Assembly: GCF_008629685.1 (NCBI RefSeq)
Contig: NZ_VWSF01000003.1
Span: 160,795-224,794, forward strand
DNA: 64,000 nucleotides
Direction of reading: 5' to 3'
DNA from: Adhaeribacter rhizoryzae
GTDB taxonomy: Bacteria; Bacteroidota; Bacteroidia; Cytophagales; Hymenobacteraceae
Part shown: positions 41,471-49,724 of the stretch, one piece after another
Layout: every line of letters starts with the position of its first letter
Position numbering within the stretch: the stretch's first letter is position 1
Translations under genes and position numbers: made by a program
Notes under the pieces: model-generated
Database searches by the model: none
Told to the model about the DNA's origin: nothing
The model's input: the letters and a program-made list of their open reading frames with translations, nothing else

Positions 41471-43375
41471 ATGCGCTACCTTTTCTTCGTTGTACTTTGG
41501 TGTGTATGGTTGCCGGCATTGAGCGAGCCGGTACTGACAATTACAGATACCCGAGAACCTATCCGGATAGCTCCTTACAGCTATGTTCTGGAAGACTTTG
41601 GCGGGAAACTCACCTATGCGCAAGTTTTACAAATGCCAAGAAGCTCTTTCGGGCTATTATTAAAAGAAGGTGTAAAAGGGCTTTTAAACCCACCAAAAAC
41701 AATCTGGTTGCGATTAGAGCTAAAAAATAAAACAAGCAGCGAATTATTTTTGCTTTCTAAACAGCGGAGTTATCAGCGTTTAGATGTTTACGTGCTGGAT
41801 GAAACAGGTAAGCTGACTATACAGCAGGTAGGCAATGCGCATCCCATGCGTAACCGGCTGGCACCTTTAGCCAATCCATTTATTTCGTTGGGTCATCATC
41901 CCAAAAAAATTCATGTGGCTATGTATCCTAATGATGTATACCGAGATTATATGGAGATTGCTGACCTGGGAAAATCTATTCAACATCAAAAACACCTGGG
42001 CTTTTGGCAAGGCATTGTGCTGGGTATTTATCTGCTGCTGCTGGTTTATGCAATTATTTTTGGTATTCGGTTGCGTTTGCCCATTTTAGGTTGGTATGCC
42101 CTTTTCCTGTTTACCAACACCCATTGGTTTCTGCATAGGAGCGGCTACTTCGATGAGTTTTGGGGTAATTCATCGCTTTACACACAGTTTATTAAATATT
42201 ATCCTTTACGTTTCATGGTAGTTTCTTGCTGGGCTATTTTTCATATCAAGTTCCTGCATCTTAAGCAATATAGTAAGTTCCTGTACTACTTGCTTGTGGG
42301 CTGGCTTGGGCTGGAACTCATAAACCACCTGTGTTTAGTTATTTCTCAATATTTTGGGGCGGCCTTTGCCCCCCTCGATATGCCACTCTCCTGGCTGGGG
42401 CTCGACTGGGCAGCTAAAATTATTATTGCGCTTTTATTCATGCTGATTAGTGTAATATACGTATGGCGCAAAAACTTTCAGGAGGTACGTTTATACGCAC
42501 TAGGTTTGGGCATAGGTATTACCGCTATGTTACTCAGTATAGTTACGCTCTATCATATATCCTGGCTTCCTTTTTATCCTTACAATTATACTTTCGTTTT
42601 TGGGTCGGTGGCTGAAATAATTATTTTTGCCTATGCCGTGGCCGAACAACACTGGCGGCGACAAACGCAAACCCAGCGCGAGCTTATTGCACAGCTAAGA
42701 GAGAACGTGCACCAGCGGGACAAATTACTGCGCATCCGCGACGAGATTGCCCGTGACCTGCACGACGAAGTAGGCGCCACCCTCACCAGTATTTCCATAT
42801 CAACTAAACTCGTACAAAAGAAAGTAGGACTTCAACAAACCGATATTGAACCAATTCTGGCCCAGATAAACGCTGACTCGGAAGATACCATTCACAGCAT
42901 ACGCGACACCATCTGGGCATTAAATTCAGACAACGATGCGCCCGCAAAATTCCAGGAGCGGCTACGCACAGTAGCGCTGCAAATGCTAGCCAACCAGAAC
43001 ATAACGCTAACTTTCGACAGTGATGTAGCATTGGAAACTTTGCCCCCGTTTTCGATGGAACTGCGCCGCAATATTTACTTAGTTTACAAAGAAGCGCTGC
43101 ACAATATTGTTAAACACGCGCAGGCGAATAAGGTAAGCATTCAAATCAGGCAGGCAGCGGGGCACTTACAAATTAATATTTCCGATAACGGAAGCGGCTT
43201 CGATACTGCGTCTCCTACCGAAGGTAATGGCCTGTTAAACTTTAAAAAACGAGCGCAAGAGGGTGGGTTTAAGGTTGGAGTACAATCAAAAGCCGGTACC
43301 GGTACAACCATATCCTTACAAGTATCTATTCAGGAGGCCGCTGCTATCACCATAAATCAGCCAATTAACTTATGA
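41471..43375 (+). CDS. Sensor histidine kinase, 7TMR-DISM type with NarL/DesK-like kinase core
   Basis: 634 residues. A signal peptide and periplasmic jelly-roll-like 7TMR-DISM extracellular domain (about 20-165) precede seven membrane helices (about 175-395). A coiled linker leads to a HisKA_3 dimerisation domain with the phosphorylatable H431 in ARDLHDEVGATLTSIS, then HATPase motifs (N box YKEALHNIVKHAQANK, DNGSGF, GTGTT). It senses an unknown, possibly carbohydrate, ligand outside the inner membrane. The stop overlaps the response-regulator start by 4 bp (ATGA), showing coupled translation. Confidence 0.93.
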   Translation: MRYLFFVVLWCVWLPALSEPVLTITDTREPIRIAPYSYVLEDFGGKLTYAQVLQMPRSSFGLLLKEGVKGLLNPPKTIWLRLELKNKTSSELFLLSKQRSYQRLDVYVLDETGKLTIQQVGNAHPMRNRLAPLANPFISLGHHPKKIHVAMYPNDVYRDYMEIADLGKSIQHQKHLGFWQGIVLGIYLLLLVYAIIFGIRLRLPILGWYALFLFTNTHWFLHRSGYFDEFWGNSSLYTQFIKYYPLRFMVVSCWAIFHIKFLHLKQYSKFLYYLLVGWLGLELINHLCLVISQYFGAAFAPLDMPLSWLGLDWAAKIIIALLFMLISVIYVWRKNFQEVRLYALGLGIGITAMLLSIVTLYHISWLPFYPYNYTFVFGSVAEIIIFAYAVAEQHWRRQTQTQRELIAQLRENVHQRDKLLRIRDEIARDLHDEVGATLTSISISTKLVQKKVGLQQTDIEPILAQINADSEDTIHSIRDTIWALNSDNDAPAKFQERLRTVALQMLANQNITLTFDSDVALETLPPFSMELRRNIYLVYKEALHNIVKHAQANKVSIQIRQAAGHLQINISDNGSGFDTASPTEGNGLLNFKKRAQEGGFKVGVQSKAGTGTTISLQVSIQEAAAITINQPINL

Positions 43376-44007
43376 TTTCGGTTTTGCTCTTTGAAGATAA
43401 CAAAAGTCTGTGCCAAAGCTTAACCAGATATTTTAACAGCACCGACCGGGTAACAGTATTGGGTGCCTACCAAAATGCCAATGATGCGGTGGCCAAAGTG
43501 CGCAACCACAAGCCCGATGTAGTTCTAATGGATATTCAAATGCCGGGCTTGTCGGGTATTGAGGCGCTGCAAGGCATAAAAGCGGTTTACCCGCAAACCA
43601 AAGTACTCATTCATACGGTTTTTGAAGATGAACACCGCATTTTCTCGGCTATCTGTGCGGGAGCGTCTGGGTACGTGCTGAAGAGTCCGGACCCAGATGA
43701 AATATTGCAGGCTATTGAGGAGGTAAATAGCGGCGGAGCCCACATGTCGCCGAGCATTGCGGTTAAAGTATTGCAGATGTTTCAAAATCAGTTTGTACAG
43801 GCTCAACCGGTTTACGTGGCGCTTACGGCCCGCGAGCGGGAAATACTCACCTGCATGGTAAAAGGTATGAGCTACAAAATGATTGCGGACGCTTGTGTAA
43901 TTAGTTTCAACACCGTTCATTCCCACATTAAAAACATTTACGAAAAACTGCACGTCAATTCGGCCCCGGAAGCGGTAGCCAAAGCAATAGCGCAAAAGTT
44001 GGTATAA
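43372..44007 (+). CDS. LuxR/NarL-family response regulator
   Basis: 211 residues. The receiver domain has acidic residues E8/D9, phosphoacceptor D54 in VVLMDIQMPG and the conserved K in VLKSPDPDE. The C-terminal LuxR HTH domain reads LTAREREILTCMVKGMSYKMIADACVISFNTVHSHIKNIYEKL. It is coupled to the kinase gene by a 4-bp overlap and is its presumed target. The regulated genes are unknown; the outer-membrane receptor upstream is a candidate by position only. Confidence 0.95.
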   Translation: MISVLLFEDNKSLCQSLTRYFNSTDRVTVLGAYQNANDAVAKVRNHKPDVVLMDIQMPGLSGIEALQGIKAVYPQTKVLIHTVFEDEHRIFSAICAGASGYVLKSPDPDEILQAIEEVNSGGAHMSPSIAVKVLQMFQNQFVQAQPVYVALTAREREILTCMVKGMSYKMIADACVISFNTVHSHIKNIYEKLHVNSAPEAVAKAIAQKLV

Positions 44008-44127
44008 TGTAATTTATTAGGGAGCGAAATGCCGCCGGTTCCCCATCAGGTAAAATCTCACTTAAATATTCAGCCCACACACACACCTGACCTTAGGAAA
44101 ATATTGAGAGTAAAGATAGGTAGACAA

Positions 44128-44195
44128 ATTTAACGGCTAGGCTAAAAAGCGTGCAAGGCCGTCGGCCGTAGCATGCTGTTTATACAATATTAGGC
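44128..44195 (-). other. attC-like site A at the end of the HigBA cassette
   Basis: Read on the reverse strand, an R''-like GCCTAAT (44195-44189) and an R'-like GTTAAAT (44134-44128, fitting GTTRRRY) bound a 68-bp imperfect palindrome. Its core, AGGCCGTCGGCCGTAGCATG on the plus strand, is shared with site B. The TAA inside GCCTAAT is the stop codon of higA, as often seen when an attC site begins at the end of a cassette gene. Confidence 0.65.
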
Positions 44196-44489
44196 GGCGT
44201 TTTTCTCAAATCTCCTTATGTTTTCCAACTCATGCTGCTTGTTATTTTTTTCTTCTTCTAAGTCGTAGTCGTCCTGCAGCCCGAGCCAAAACTTAGGAGA
44301 GTTTCCGAAGTAATAACTTAGCCTGAGTGCGGTGTCTGCCGTGATTCTTCTGTTCCCCTTTAATATCTCTGATATTCTGGTTTGCGGAATACTAATGTCT
44401 TTGGCAAGTCGATAAGCTGTAATGCTTAGAGGTACAAGAAATTCTTCCTGTAGAATTTCTCCCGGGTGTATATTAGGTAGTTTTTCCAT
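44190..44489 (-). CDS. higA: HigA-family antitoxin
   Basis: 99 residues of the HigA/XRE antitoxin family: HPGEILQEEFLVPLSITAYRLAKDISIPQTRISEILKGNRRIT holds the helix-turn-helix, followed by DTALRLSYYFGNSPKFWLGLQ. It neutralises the HigB toxin encoded 5 bp upstream and should autoregulate the pair. Its stop codon lies within the R''-like motif of attC-like site A. Confidence 0.95.
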   Translation of the reverse strand: MEKLPNIHPGEILQEEFLVPLSITAYRLAKDISIPQTRISEILKGNRRITADTALRLSYYFGNSPKFWLGLQDDYDLEEEKNNKQHELENIRRFEKNAA

Positions 44490-44494
44490 ATTCT

Positions 44495-44776
44495 TTAGTG
44501 GTAGTCAATAATTTCTACTTCTGAGGCCTGTCCGTTGTTCCATTGGAAGATGATTCTCCATTGGTCGTTTATCCGGATGCTGTAGAATGCTTTTAAGTTC
44601 CCGGATAGCTTTTCCAATCGGTTTGAGGGAGGAATCCGCAAGTCGGCTATGTTCTGCGAGTTGTTAAGCATCCTCAACTTACGCCTGCCAATCGTCTGCA
44701 TTTCCCTTGGGAGCTTAGCGACCATCTCACCGTTCCAAATCTTTTCTGTTTCTTTTGAGCCAAAAGATATTATCAT
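44495..44776 (-). CDS. higB: HigB-family toxin (RelE/ParE superfamily)
   Basis: 93 residues starting MIISFGSKETEKIWNG, with the family segments LPREMQTIGRRKLRML, RIPPSNRLEKLSGNLKAFYSIRINDQWRIIFQW and a final EVEIIDYH. HigB toxins are ribosome-dependent mRNA endonucleases. Toxin-first order is usual for higBA. Complete, with no sign of inactivation. It sits in an integron-like cassette, a common location for such pairs in chromosomal integrons. Confidence 0.95.
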   Translation of the reverse strand: MIISFGSKETEKIWNGEMVAKLPREMQTIGRRKLRMLNNSQNIADLRIPPSNRLEKLSGNLKAFYSIRINDQWRIIFQWNNGQASEVEIIDYH

Positions 44777-44857
44777 ACTCCTGATTTACGGTAGTAACGC
44801 CAAAAGTAAGCAAATTGTTTGATTTTTAATATCTTGGGGAGAAGTTTTTTAAATGCC

Positions 44858-44933
44858 GCCTAACGGTCTCGTATAAACACCGTGCTAGGCCGTCGGCCGT
44901 AGCATGGTGTTTATGCAATGTTGGCTGTTGGCT
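44858..44933 (-). other. attC-like site B between the two cassettes
   Basis: On the reverse strand it opens with tandem AGCCAAC copies (44933-44927 and 44926-44920) and ends in GTTAGGC (44864-44858), a good GTTRRRY match. Between them is an imperfect hairpin (ATAAACACCATGCTA pairing with TAGCACGGTGTTTAT) around a GGCCGACGGCC core shared with site A. It starts 3 bp after the stop codon of the HEPN-like gene. Confidence 0.65.
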
Positions 44934-44935
44934 TT

Positions 44936-45763
44936 TTATTTTCCAGGATTGTCTTTCACTAAGGTTAATGCTCTTGGATTACGTCTATCTAATATGTTTT
45001 GGATTCTTTTTTCAGCATTTCCTTGTCTCCCATCACCATCATTTATTTCCCTTCCATGAACTACATCAATAGTAGTCATTATATTAACGCAGGCATAATG
45101 TTGCTCAACTCCAGTATCTTTTTCAAGTTTGCCAAAGTTTCTTTCAGCTGTTTTTTTATAACCATAGTTTAGAAAAGTTTCAATTGTAGCCTCTGGAAAT
45201 TTGTTCTTCAAGTTTAACAAAGATGTTTCAATCAATTGCATTACAGTATCAGCAAAGGCAATAGTCTCTTGTCTATTGGGTATATAGCCTTTATGAATGA
45301 CCGAATTCCTGAATGGAACCTCTTTATTGGTATTTAGCAATAAAGGCTCTTCTCCAAATGCTTGGCTATATAAAAATATATAAGCACCAAGTTGTCTTTC
45401 AGATTGATTGGATACATTTTTCCAAATTTTATCAATTTTATCAAACTCATTACTAGATGACTTTAATATGGACTTGATAAAGAATTCATAATACCTTTCC
45501 ATTGAAGCAGTTAAAGTAGAAACTGCTTCCCTAAAGTAACCGTCAGCAATAGCATTAAGTCCATATTCATAAAGTATTTCAAAGTCAATATTGTCTATAA
45601 CAGTTTTGGATTTATGACCTTTACTACAATTAACTTCATAAACACCTGTATTATTAACCTGCTCGAATGGTGTCATAATTGGCTCTCCTATATTTGACTC
45701 TGGAGCACCATTTTTAACTTGTTCCATTATACAATCAAAGCATATTAGGTCTAAAAGCATCAT
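44936..45763 (-). CDS. Hypothetical protein with HEPN-like R-x4-H motif, cassette-borne
   Basis: 275 residues, no signal peptide. The N-terminus contains C9, C12 and C46 (LICFDCIM ... NCSKGHKS), possibly a metal site. The middle is helical (GLNAIADGYFREAVSTLTASMERYYEFFIKSIL) and is followed by PFRNSVIHKGYIP, an R-x4-H motif in a HEPN-like context, as in many RNases of defence and toxin systems. No exact family recognised; the HEPN assignment is inferred from the helix pattern and motif only. Much more AT-rich than its neighbours, supporting acquisition with the cassette. Confidence 0.8.
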   Translation of the reverse strand: MMLLDLICFDCIMEQVKNGAPESNIGEPIMTPFEQVNNTGVYEVNCSKGHKSKTVIDNIDFEILYEYGLNAIADGYFREAVSTLTASMERYYEFFIKSILKSSSNEFDKIDKIWKNVSNQSERQLGAYIFLYSQAFGEEPLLLNTNKEVPFRNSVIHKGYIPNRQETIAFADTVMQLIETSLLNLKNKFPEATIETFLNYGYKKTAERNFGKLEKDTGVEQHYACVNIMTTIDVVHGREINDGDGRQGNAEKRIQNILDRRNPRALTLVKDNPGK

Positions 45764-45785
45764 TGTTTTATAGTTTTAAGCTTGC

Positions 45786-45860
45786 AGCCAACTAGCTGCT
45801 AAACGGAGTTCGTTCCGGTTATCACACCCCCGTTAGCTGGCTAAACGGAACTAGACTAAC
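45786..45860 (-). other. Upstream boundary of the cassette array, possible degenerate attC/attI
   Basis: The cassette junction motif GTTGGCT (reverse strand) is at 45792-45786. Upstream are palindromic segments with GCTAAACGG repeated at 45799-45807 and 45840-45848 and CCGTTAGC at 45830-45837. The R'' motif is not a clean RYYYAAC, so this may be a divergent attC or a chromosomal attachment site. Confidence 0.35.
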
Positions 45861-46046
45861 GAATATACTATATATAAATATAATTATAAATTAAATTAAA
45901 ATTATTGCTGATATTCCTTATCTGAGGCGTTATGCTCAACAGCTTTCTTGCTATTGCTAAATAATTCATGTTTTAAAATATTTAAACTACCAGTAAATCT
46001 AACAACGGGAAAGTTTGCGGGATAAAAGTACCTAAGGCATTTTAAC

Positions 46047-46054
46047 TATATTTG
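46047..46054 (+). promoter_or_regulatory. Candidate -7 box of the symporter gene
   Basis: TATATTTG matches the Bacteroidota TAnnTTTG element exactly, 31 bp before the ATG at 46086. A TTTG at 46014-46017 is 29 bp upstream, longer than the usual spacer, so only the -7 box is proposed. Confidence 0.35.
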
Positions 46055-46085
46055 TACATTAAGTATAGTTACCTAACGCTGCTGT

Positions 46086-47552
46086 ATGTCGCCTACTTTA
46101 GTTATTAGCATAATTGCCGTTTATTTTTGTTTGCTGGTGTTTATTTCTTTTTTAACCAGCAGCAAAAAAGATAATACCGAAAGCTTTTTTTTGGCTAACC
46201 GCAAGTCGCCGTGGTTTGTGGTGGCCTTTGGCATGATTGGCACTTCGCTTTCCGGGGTTACGTTTATTTCTATTCCGGGCATGGTAGCCAAAGCCCAGTT
46301 CTCGTATCTGCAATTGGTTTTCGGGTATTTATTAGGTTACTTGGTTATTGCCACTATTTTAATGCCGCTGTATTACCGGCTCAACCTGGTTTCTATTTAT
46401 ACTTACCTGGAGCAGCGGTTTGGCTTTTGGTCGTATAAAACGGGGGCTTTTTACTTTTTGCTGGCCCGCACCATTGGCGCGGCTTTGCGTTTGTACGTGG
46501 TAGCGGGCGTATTGCAGTTAGCGGTTTTCGATGCACTGGGCGTGCCGTTCTGGGCTTCGGTATTTATTACCATTCTGTTAATTTGGGTGTATACGTTCCG
46601 GGGCGGCATGAAAACCATTATCTGGACCGATACTTTCCAGACGCTGGCTATGCTGGTTTGCGTAGGCTGCAGCATTGTAATGATATCGCAGGAGTTAAAC
46701 CTTTCTTTCCAGGGCTTAGTCGATACCATCGACCAAAGTGCTTACTCACAGGTATTTTTCTGGGATTTTAAAGATTCCCGTTATTTTGTAAAACAATTTT
46801 TCTCGGGCGCTTTTATTGCCATTGTCATGACTGGGCTGGACCAGGACATGATGCAAAAAAACTTAACTTGTAAGACCCTGGGCGATGCGCAGAAAAATAT
46901 GTTCTGGTTTAGCATTATCCTGGTTTTTGTAAATATTTTGTTTTTATCGCTAGGGGCGCTGCTTTACATTTATGCTAATTCTAAAGGCATTGCCCTACCC
47001 GAAAAAGGCGACGACGTTTTCCCGTTCCTGGCACTTAATTATTTTTCATCGTTTTTGGGTATTGTGTTTATTCTGGGCATTGTGGCCATTACGTATGCCA
47101 GCGCCGATTCGGCTTTAACCGCCCTTACCACTTCTTTCTGCGTCGATTTTCTGGATTTTGACAAACGCACCGAGCAGGAACGCAGCCGCTACCGCTACTT
47201 CGTGCACATTGGCTTTTCGTTGCTGCTCATGCTGGTTATTATTATTTTCCGGATTATTAACGACGAAAGTGTGGTAACCGCGGTATTTAAAATTGCCGGC
47301 TATACCTACGGTCCGCTGCTGGGGTTGTATACTTTTGGGGTATTTTTTAAACGCCAGGTGCGCGATAACCTGGTGCCTTTTATTTGCATTTTGTCGCCGC
47401 TGGTTACCTATATGTTTAACCTTAACTCCAAAGACTGGTTCTGGGGCTACGAGTTTGGTTTTGAAGTTTTAATCCTGAACGGATTCTTAACCCTGCTGGG
47501 CTTACTGGCCATTTCGGTAAGTAAAAACAGGAAACCCATACCAGCCATTTAA
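46086..47552 (+). CDS. Sodium:solute symporter (SSS family)
   Basis: 488 residues with about 13 membrane helices. SSS patterns: SFFLANRKSPWFVVAFGMIGTSLSGVTFISIPGM near the N-terminus, RTIGAALRLYVVAGVLQLAVF, TFRGGMKTIIWTDTFQT, GLDQDMMQKNL and YASADSALTALTTSFCVDF (Na+ site helix). Such proteins couple sodium entry to uptake of sugars, sialic acid, proline or similar solutes; the substrate is not decided. Monocistronic, followed by a terminator. Confidence 0.92.
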   Translation: MSPTLVISIIAVYFCLLVFISFLTSSKKDNTESFFLANRKSPWFVVAFGMIGTSLSGVTFISIPGMVAKAQFSYLQLVFGYLLGYLVIATILMPLYYRLNLVSIYTYLEQRFGFWSYKTGAFYFLLARTIGAALRLYVVAGVLQLAVFDALGVPFWASVFITILLIWVYTFRGGMKTIIWTDTFQTLAMLVCVGCSIVMISQELNLSFQGLVDTIDQSAYSQVFFWDFKDSRYFVKQFFSGAFIAIVMTGLDQDMMQKNLTCKTLGDAQKNMFWFSIILVFVNILFLSLGALLYIYANSKGIALPEKGDDVFPFLALNYFSSFLGIVFILGIVAITYASADSALTALTTSFCVDFLDFDKRTEQERSRYRYFVHIGFSLLLMLVIIIFRIINDESVVTAVFKIAGYTYGPLLGLYTFGVFFKRQVRDNLVPFICILSPLVTYMFNLNSKDWFWGYEFGFEVLILNGFLTLLGLLAISVSKNRKPIPAI

Positions 47553-47559
47553 TTTAAAG

Positions 47560-47585
47560 CCACCGGCTAATACCGGGTGGTTTTT
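47560..47585 (+). terminator. Terminator after the symporter gene
   Basis: Stem CCACCGG (47560-47566) and CCGGGTGG (47573-47580), with one bulged base, followed by a run of five T residues, just after the stop at 47552. Confidence 0.75.
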
Positions 47586-47693
47586 CTTTGGGCAACCCTA
47601 CTATAAAATAACCGCCGATAAACTTATCTGCGATTGGGTTTGTTTAAAATTTAGCTATCGCAAAAGAATCATCCTTTAATTTCCAGGATTACG

Positions 47694-47701
47694 TAACTTT
47701 G
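47694..47701 (+). promoter_or_regulatory. Candidate -7 box of the ABC transporter gene
   Basis: TAACTTTG, an exact TAnnTTTG match, 61 bp before the ATG at 47763. No clear TTTG -33 element at the usual distance. Confidence 0.3.
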
Positions 47702-47762
47702 CCGGTAGTAATAAAAGCCCGGGAACCGGGTTTTTTCATCAAGACTTAGAGAATATTCGTTA

Positions 47763-49586
47763 ATGGCAAGACGCGGATCCGGCATTAATACCGAAACCAC
47801 TCCCGGAACAGAAACAAAAAAACGCATCAGCAAAGAAAGCTTTAAACAAGGAAGCCGCATTTTCAGTTACGTTAAACCTTACCGGTTTAAATTTATTATC
47901 GGCCTTATTTTCCTGGCCCTCTCCAGCAGCACTTTCATGGTTTTCCCGGCCCTAACCGGCCAACTCGTCGATAGTGCTACCGGCCAAGCCTCCCGGTTAC
48001 TGAAAGATATTAACCTGATTGCCCTGGGATTATTTGGGGTGATATTATTACAGGGTATATTTTCGTTTTTCCGGATTTACTTTTTTGCCCAGGTCAGCGA
48101 AAATGCGGTGGCCGATATTAGGCGGTCGCTTTACGCCAAATTTGTGGTATTACCCATTCCTTTTTATGAGCAACGCCGGGTTGGCGAAATTACCAGCCGC
48201 ATTACTTCCGATGTAGCGCAACTGCAAGATACCCTTTCGATTACCCTGGCCGAGCTTTTCCGGCAATTAGTTACCTTAATTGTGGGGGTTATTATTATAA
48301 TGGTTACCTCGGTTAAGCTTTCGCTGTTTATGCTGGCTACTTTTCCGGTGCTGGTATTAATGGCCTTTATTTTTGGCAAAAGAATTAAAAAACTTTCCAG
48401 AGCTACCCAGGAAGAAATTGCCAAAACCAACGTAATTGTAGAAGAAACGCTGCAAGCCATAAACGTGGTAAAAGCTTTTACGAACGAATTATTCGAGATT
48501 GGCCGGTACAACCGTTCGCTTTCTAACGCTGTGCGCAACGCCTTGCAGGCTTCTTATTTCCGGGGGGCTTTTGTGTCGTTTATTATTGTGGGCTTGTTTG
48601 GCGGCATTATTCTGGTGCTTTGGTACGGGGCTTCCCTCGTAGAAGCCGGCGAACTGACCATCGGCGATCTGGTACAATTTATTATTTATACTACTTTTAT
48701 TGGCGCTTCGGTAGGCGGTTTAGGCGATATGTACGGCAAAGTGCAATCGTCGTTGGGTGCTGCCGATCGGGTACTGGAAATATTAGACGAGCCGGTAGAA
48801 CCCACGCACCTGCCCACTAACCCAGCCGAGCAGAACCTTACTATTGCCGGCAATATTGCATACCAAAACGTGGCTTTCTCCTACCCTACCCGCCCCGATA
48901 TTGCGGTGTTAAAAGATATTTCGTTTGGGATTAGAGCTGGCGAAAAAATTGCCTTGGTTGGGCCCAGCGGTGCTGGTAAATCTACCATTGTATCGTTGCT
49001 GATGAAGTTCTACGAGCTGAGTTCGGGCAAAATATTAGTAGATGGCCGCGATATAAATACCTTAAACTTAACCCAGTTGCGCCAGCACATTGGCATTGTG
49101 CCGCAGGAAGTATTGTTGTTTGGCGGTTCTATCCGCGAAAATATTGCCTACGGCCGGCCCAACGCTACCGACGAAGAAATAGTTACCGCTGCCCGTAAAG
49201 CCAATGCTTACGATTTTATTCAATCTTTCCCCGAAGGGCTGGATACTTTGGTAGGGGAACGCGGAATTAAATTATCGGGTGGTCAGCGCCAGCGCATTGC
49301 CATTGCCCGAGCCATTCTCAAAAACCCGGCAATTCTTATCCTCGATGAAGCAACGAGTTCTTTGGACTCTGAATCGGAAAAGCTGGTGCAGGCGGCCATG
49401 GACGAGCTCATGAAAAACCGGACCAGCATTATTATTGCGCACCGCTTATCTACCATCCGGAAAGCCGATAAAATATTGGTTATCGAAAACGGCCGGATTG
49501 TAGAACAAGGCACCCACGAAGATTTATCTTTAAACGAAAACGGCTTATACGCGCACTTATTAAAGCTACAGTTTGAGCTAAGTTAA
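47763..49586 (+). CDS. ABC exporter half-transporter (ABCB/MsbA-like)
   Basis: 607 residues with an N-terminal six-helix permease domain (about 30-330) and a C-terminal ATPase. Walker A GPSGAGKST lies near residue 400, the Q-loop at GIVPQEVLLF, the signature LSGGQRQRIAIARA, Walker B AILILDEATSSLDSE and the H-loop IIIAHRLST. Complete and of normal length. It should homodimerise in the inner membrane and export a lipid, peptide or drug; MsbA-like lipid A flipping is possible but not proven by sequence. Confidence 0.95.
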   Translation: MARRGSGINTETTPGTETKKRISKESFKQGSRIFSYVKPYRFKFIIGLIFLALSSSTFMVFPALTGQLVDSATGQASRLLKDINLIALGLFGVILLQGIFSFFRIYFFAQVSENAVADIRRSLYAKFVVLPIPFYEQRRVGEITSRITSDVAQLQDTLSITLAELFRQLVTLIVGVIIIMVTSVKLSLFMLATFPVLVLMAFIFGKRIKKLSRATQEEIAKTNVIVEETLQAINVVKAFTNELFEIGRYNRSLSNAVRNALQASYFRGAFVSFIIVGLFGGIILVLWYGASLVEAGELTIGDLVQFIIYTTFIGASVGGLGDMYGKVQSSLGAADRVLEILDEPVEPTHLPTNPAEQNLTIAGNIAYQNVAFSYPTRPDIAVLKDISFGIRAGEKIALVGPSGAGKSTIVSLLMKFYELSSGKILVDGRDINTLNLTQLRQHIGIVPQEVLLFGGSIRENIAYGRPNATDEEIVTAARKANAYDFIQSFPEGLDTLVGERGIKLSGGQRQRIAIARAILKNPAILILDEATSSLDSESEKLVQAAMDELMKNRTSIIIAHRLSTIRKADKILVIENGRIVEQGTHEDLSLNENGLYAHLLKLQFELS

Positions 49587-49616
49587 ATAGTTAAGTAACT
49601 AACAGCAAGGTAATTA

Positions 49617-49682
49617 TATTGCCTGATGCGTAAAGCAGCAGTTTTTCCGGACGGAAAGCTTCTTTTTACGTATCAGGCAATA
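49617..49682. terminator. Long imperfect hairpin after the ABC exporter gene
   Basis: Arms at 49617-49634 (TATTGCCTGATGCGTAAA) and 49665-49682 pair with one mismatch, enclosing a second stem (TTTTCCG/CGGAAAG). It is 31 bp after the stop at 49586 and could terminate it, though the T-rich tail is only TATTTATTTT. Confidence 0.55.
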
Positions 49683-49724
49683 TTTATTTTGTGCTAACTT
49701 TACCCGTATTCCAAAACCAACCCA

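Larger units (their letters stand above)
44134..45791 (-). mobile_element. Integron-like cassette array without integrase (CALIN-like), two cassettes
   Basis: Two units in the same orientation: 44864-45791 (HEPN-like gene) and 44134-44863 (higBA). Each has its gene followed directly by an attC-like hairpin. Each unit's first bases are the inverse complement of its own R'' region: TTAGGCGGC with GCCGCCTAA for higBA (9 of 9), and GTTGGCTG with CAGCCAAC for the HEPN-like unit (8 of 8). That pairing is expected of integron cassettes cut at G^TTRRRY. No tyrosine recombinase gene lies in the window. Confidence 0.6.
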
